64,000 nucleotides of DNA from Leptolyngbya sp. CCY15150. Lineage in GTDB: Bacteria; Cyanobacteriota; Cyanobacteriia; RECH01. The notes beneath the pieces were generated by a model, which did not search any database, was not told the DNA's origin, and saw only the letters and a list, made by a program, of their open reading frames with translations. Positions within the stretch are counted from its first letter, which is position 1; each line of letters opens with the position of its first letter. The stretch covers positions 1-64,000 of the forward strand of contig NZ_JACSWB010000173.1 of assembly GCF_016888135.1 (NCBI RefSeq), written 5' to 3'. Shown here one piece after another: positions 63,401-64,000 of the stretch. A program made the translations under genes and the position numbers.

Positions 63401-64000
63401 AGTCACCCTGATCAATAGGAGACAAATTATGGGCGGTTAATCCAAACCAAGGATGTTTTCTAATCTGGCTGTGCTTTTGAAGCAGTTCTTGCTGTTGTTG
63501 CTGAAATTCTCTGAGATGTTGACATTTGCGCTGAAGATCCGCAGTGGTCATTACTGCTGCTTTATCATCCCGAAAACTTTCTAGTCCAGATGGCACTGAT
63601 GGAACGTTAGCGATTAGCTCCATCGCACGTTGGTGAGACCAAAGTAACTCCTGAATAGTTTTTCCCGTTTTCCCACAAGGCTGGTTAAGAAGCTCTACAT
63701 AGCGAGATAGCAGTTGTCTCAACTGGCTGCACTCCCTGACTTGATCTTCCAGTTCTTGCGAGATATCCGGAGGTGACTCTTGCTCAACTCGCTGCTTCAA
63801 TCGTTCATAAAAAGACTGCCGAGAGGTAGCGGTTGAGTGTACTTCCAGGCAGTAATTTTCTAGCCCAGCACCTGCCAAACGGTTATATACAACCTCAAGA
63901 GCAGCCTTCTTCTCAGCAAGAAACAGCACTTTCTTGCCCTTTGCTAGGGCAGCAGCAATCAAATTTGTGATAGTTTGACTTTTACCTGTGCCTGGAGGAC
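60483..64000 (-). CDS. SF1 helicase with C-terminal DUF559/MTES_1575-like nuclease domain (partial)
   Basis: The 3' part (about 1171 codons) of a large protein whose 5' end is beyond the right edge. The first visible residues PPGTGKSQTITNLI are the Walker A motif of a superfamily 1 (Upf1-like) helicase. After some 700 residues of mostly helical, coiled-coil-rich sequence come Walker B LVIIDEASQMRPEEAIGSI, then GDPKQLPPTDFF, WHYRSRHQSLIDF, GVVTLNQKQQ, and the DERDVIFIS ... RLNVLFTRAKERVVVFSS helicase block. The last 120 residues are a PD-(D/E)XK nuclease-like DUF559/MTES_1575 domain (FEVFVAERLRQHGYEVVPQ, FIDLAVVD, LLGVECDGATYH). Composition is more A+T rich than the neighbourhood, with HIP1 only near the 3' end (60609-60622). 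Confidence 0.9.
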   Translation of the reverse strand, partial: PPGTGKSQTITNLIAAALAKGKKVLFLAEKKAALEVVYNRLAGAGLENYCLEVHSTATSRQSFYERLKQRVEQESPPDISQELEDQVRECSQLRQLLSRYVELLNQPCGKTGKTIQELLWSHQRAMELIANVPSVPSGLESFRDDKAAVMTTADLQRKCQHLREFQQQQQELLQKHSQIRKHPWFGLTAHNLSPIDQGDLRANAEMWSNALKQLHSTWHQVVRILGLEQKATLTEIQKVQQRLGNCPRIHPLIEGALLPVLKTNKKNSSVILLTHQVKDLIRNKQVLMQFFQEGLDSSELSRFKFLLGEPQNSEEDIEHIHNAVQALRTQVPELCNSSHASLLIKAKETSDSLKASRTELSRSYNLYACKGSGQMSHYAKQLRQSNLLSSLFNSKYREAKDLWKKIQKQSSHCSDSEIAGIFEKIARFQEQLDRFKCDAKLKRVCGKFFKGLETDFQGLLTINSFASELIQRIEELEATQQKINLSEAIYTLGRFYQEDLTDIDRLEATTNFAKSVIQSQLPKSIQDKIFTADAALVVKEIHDASHSLSEFLENEARYRQAFFQLGQPDVQVMFGSQNITDIRIEKIAERVDRAVAASSDLPTWINYHRVYQQVADDGIQSLVEAFERENLALDNLEDVYQAVFYRSLLRFAYQKHPELSRLSGIDQAQARKQFQQSDKKLLRLYQKQLVAQLAQVTIEPGNSRGRKSELTNLALIQNEINKQKRHIPQRELFQRASVALQQLKPCWMMSPASVAQFIPPGAVTFDLVIIDEASQMRPEEAIGSIARAKQLVVVGDPKQLPPTDFFRSNFEQTVDEDIEQEVDVLDNESILDMSLKVFYPIRQLKWHYRSRHQSLIDFSNCHFYDGKLTIFPSPNKKFAVEYQYIKTGAYRSGANVPEAMRVAEATADFMRQYPNLSLGVVTLNQKQQELLLDEMDRLFALYPELEQYRTARESTLEPFFVKNLENVQGDERDVIFISTVYGPERPGMPVMQRFGPINLQNGHRRLNVLFTRAKERVVVFSSMQASDIRPSATSKDGVHILKAYLDYAQTQRLIRKQPIVTNREPDSDFEVFVAERLRQHGYEVVPQIGVSGYFIDLAVVDPRQPGTYLLGVECDGATYHSSKAARDRDRLRQQVLEQLGWKIYRIWSTDWFTDSKVETEKLIAHIQTLIT

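Overview
This window comes from the chromosome of a thylakoid-bearing cyanobacterium. The octamer GCGATCGC (HIP1) recurs through almost the whole sequence. There are genes for PsbK, PsaK and Psb29/Thf1, a tRNA-Leu(UAA) split by a group I intron, an Rcp1-type response regulator, a PAP/fibrillin protein and several small cyanobacterial families (DUF3134-like, PCP_red-like, ComFB). The genus cannot be fixed from the sequence alone. I see no CRISPR array, no rRNA operon, no prophage and no intact transposase.

Layout. 0-5 kb: psbK, a PLP-dependent cysteine lyase-type enzyme, panB, a small unknown gene, and a LysR regulator preceded by 13-bp tandem repeats and followed by a CTAG-ended repeat element. 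5-10 kb: a minus-strand run pheA-nusB-ftsY-unknown; ftsY carries a long acidic repeat domain. 9.7-10.1 kb: the split trnL(UAA). 10-21 kb: an unknown 472-residue protein, a SWIM-finger protein, a purine permease, an aminotransferase, thioredoxin, a dihydrouridine synthase overlapping or abutting a GAF histidine kinase, a ribbon-helix-helix protein, psaK (apparent TTG start) and a group 2 sigma factor. 22-34 kb: a 126-bp MITE-like element next to a HerA-like ATPase, then mraY, a DUF3134-like gene, a fibrillin, rpiA, a b561-like cytochrome, a second MITE copy, an acyltransferase, gluconokinase, a ComFB-family gene and an SbcD-like nuclease.

34-45 kb is a same-strand signalling block of five genes: a 1457-residue multi-PAS histidine kinase, an Rcp1-like receiver, a receiver-PAS-histidine kinase, a receiver-EAL c-di-GMP phosphodiesterase and a receiver-histidine kinase. 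45-53 kb: thf1, a STAS protein, hemF, a secreted four-repeat peptidoglycan-binding protein, then an apparent operon of zinc-ribbon/FHA protein, FHA plus degenerate kinase, and LRAT-like protein. 53-60 kb: pgl, a second CTAG-ended repeat, a WcaF-like acetyltransferase, DUF2283, recF and a Ca2+-type P-ATPase, then a DUF4340-like lipoprotein or membrane-anchored protein. The right edge holds the 3' two-thirds or so of a large SF1 helicase with a C-terminal DUF559/MTES_1575-like nuclease domain. That gene looks A+T richer than the rest and has HIP1 only near its 3' end, which suggests horizontal acquisition and a possible defence role.

Most of the window is housekeeping and photosynthesis. The most unusual items are the helicase-nuclease, the FHA/pseudokinase/LRAT operon, and the two families of short non-autonomous repeats, each present twice and each sitting against gene 3' ends. 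rpiA, pgl and the gluconokinase all feed the oxidative pentose phosphate route but are scattered rather than clustered.
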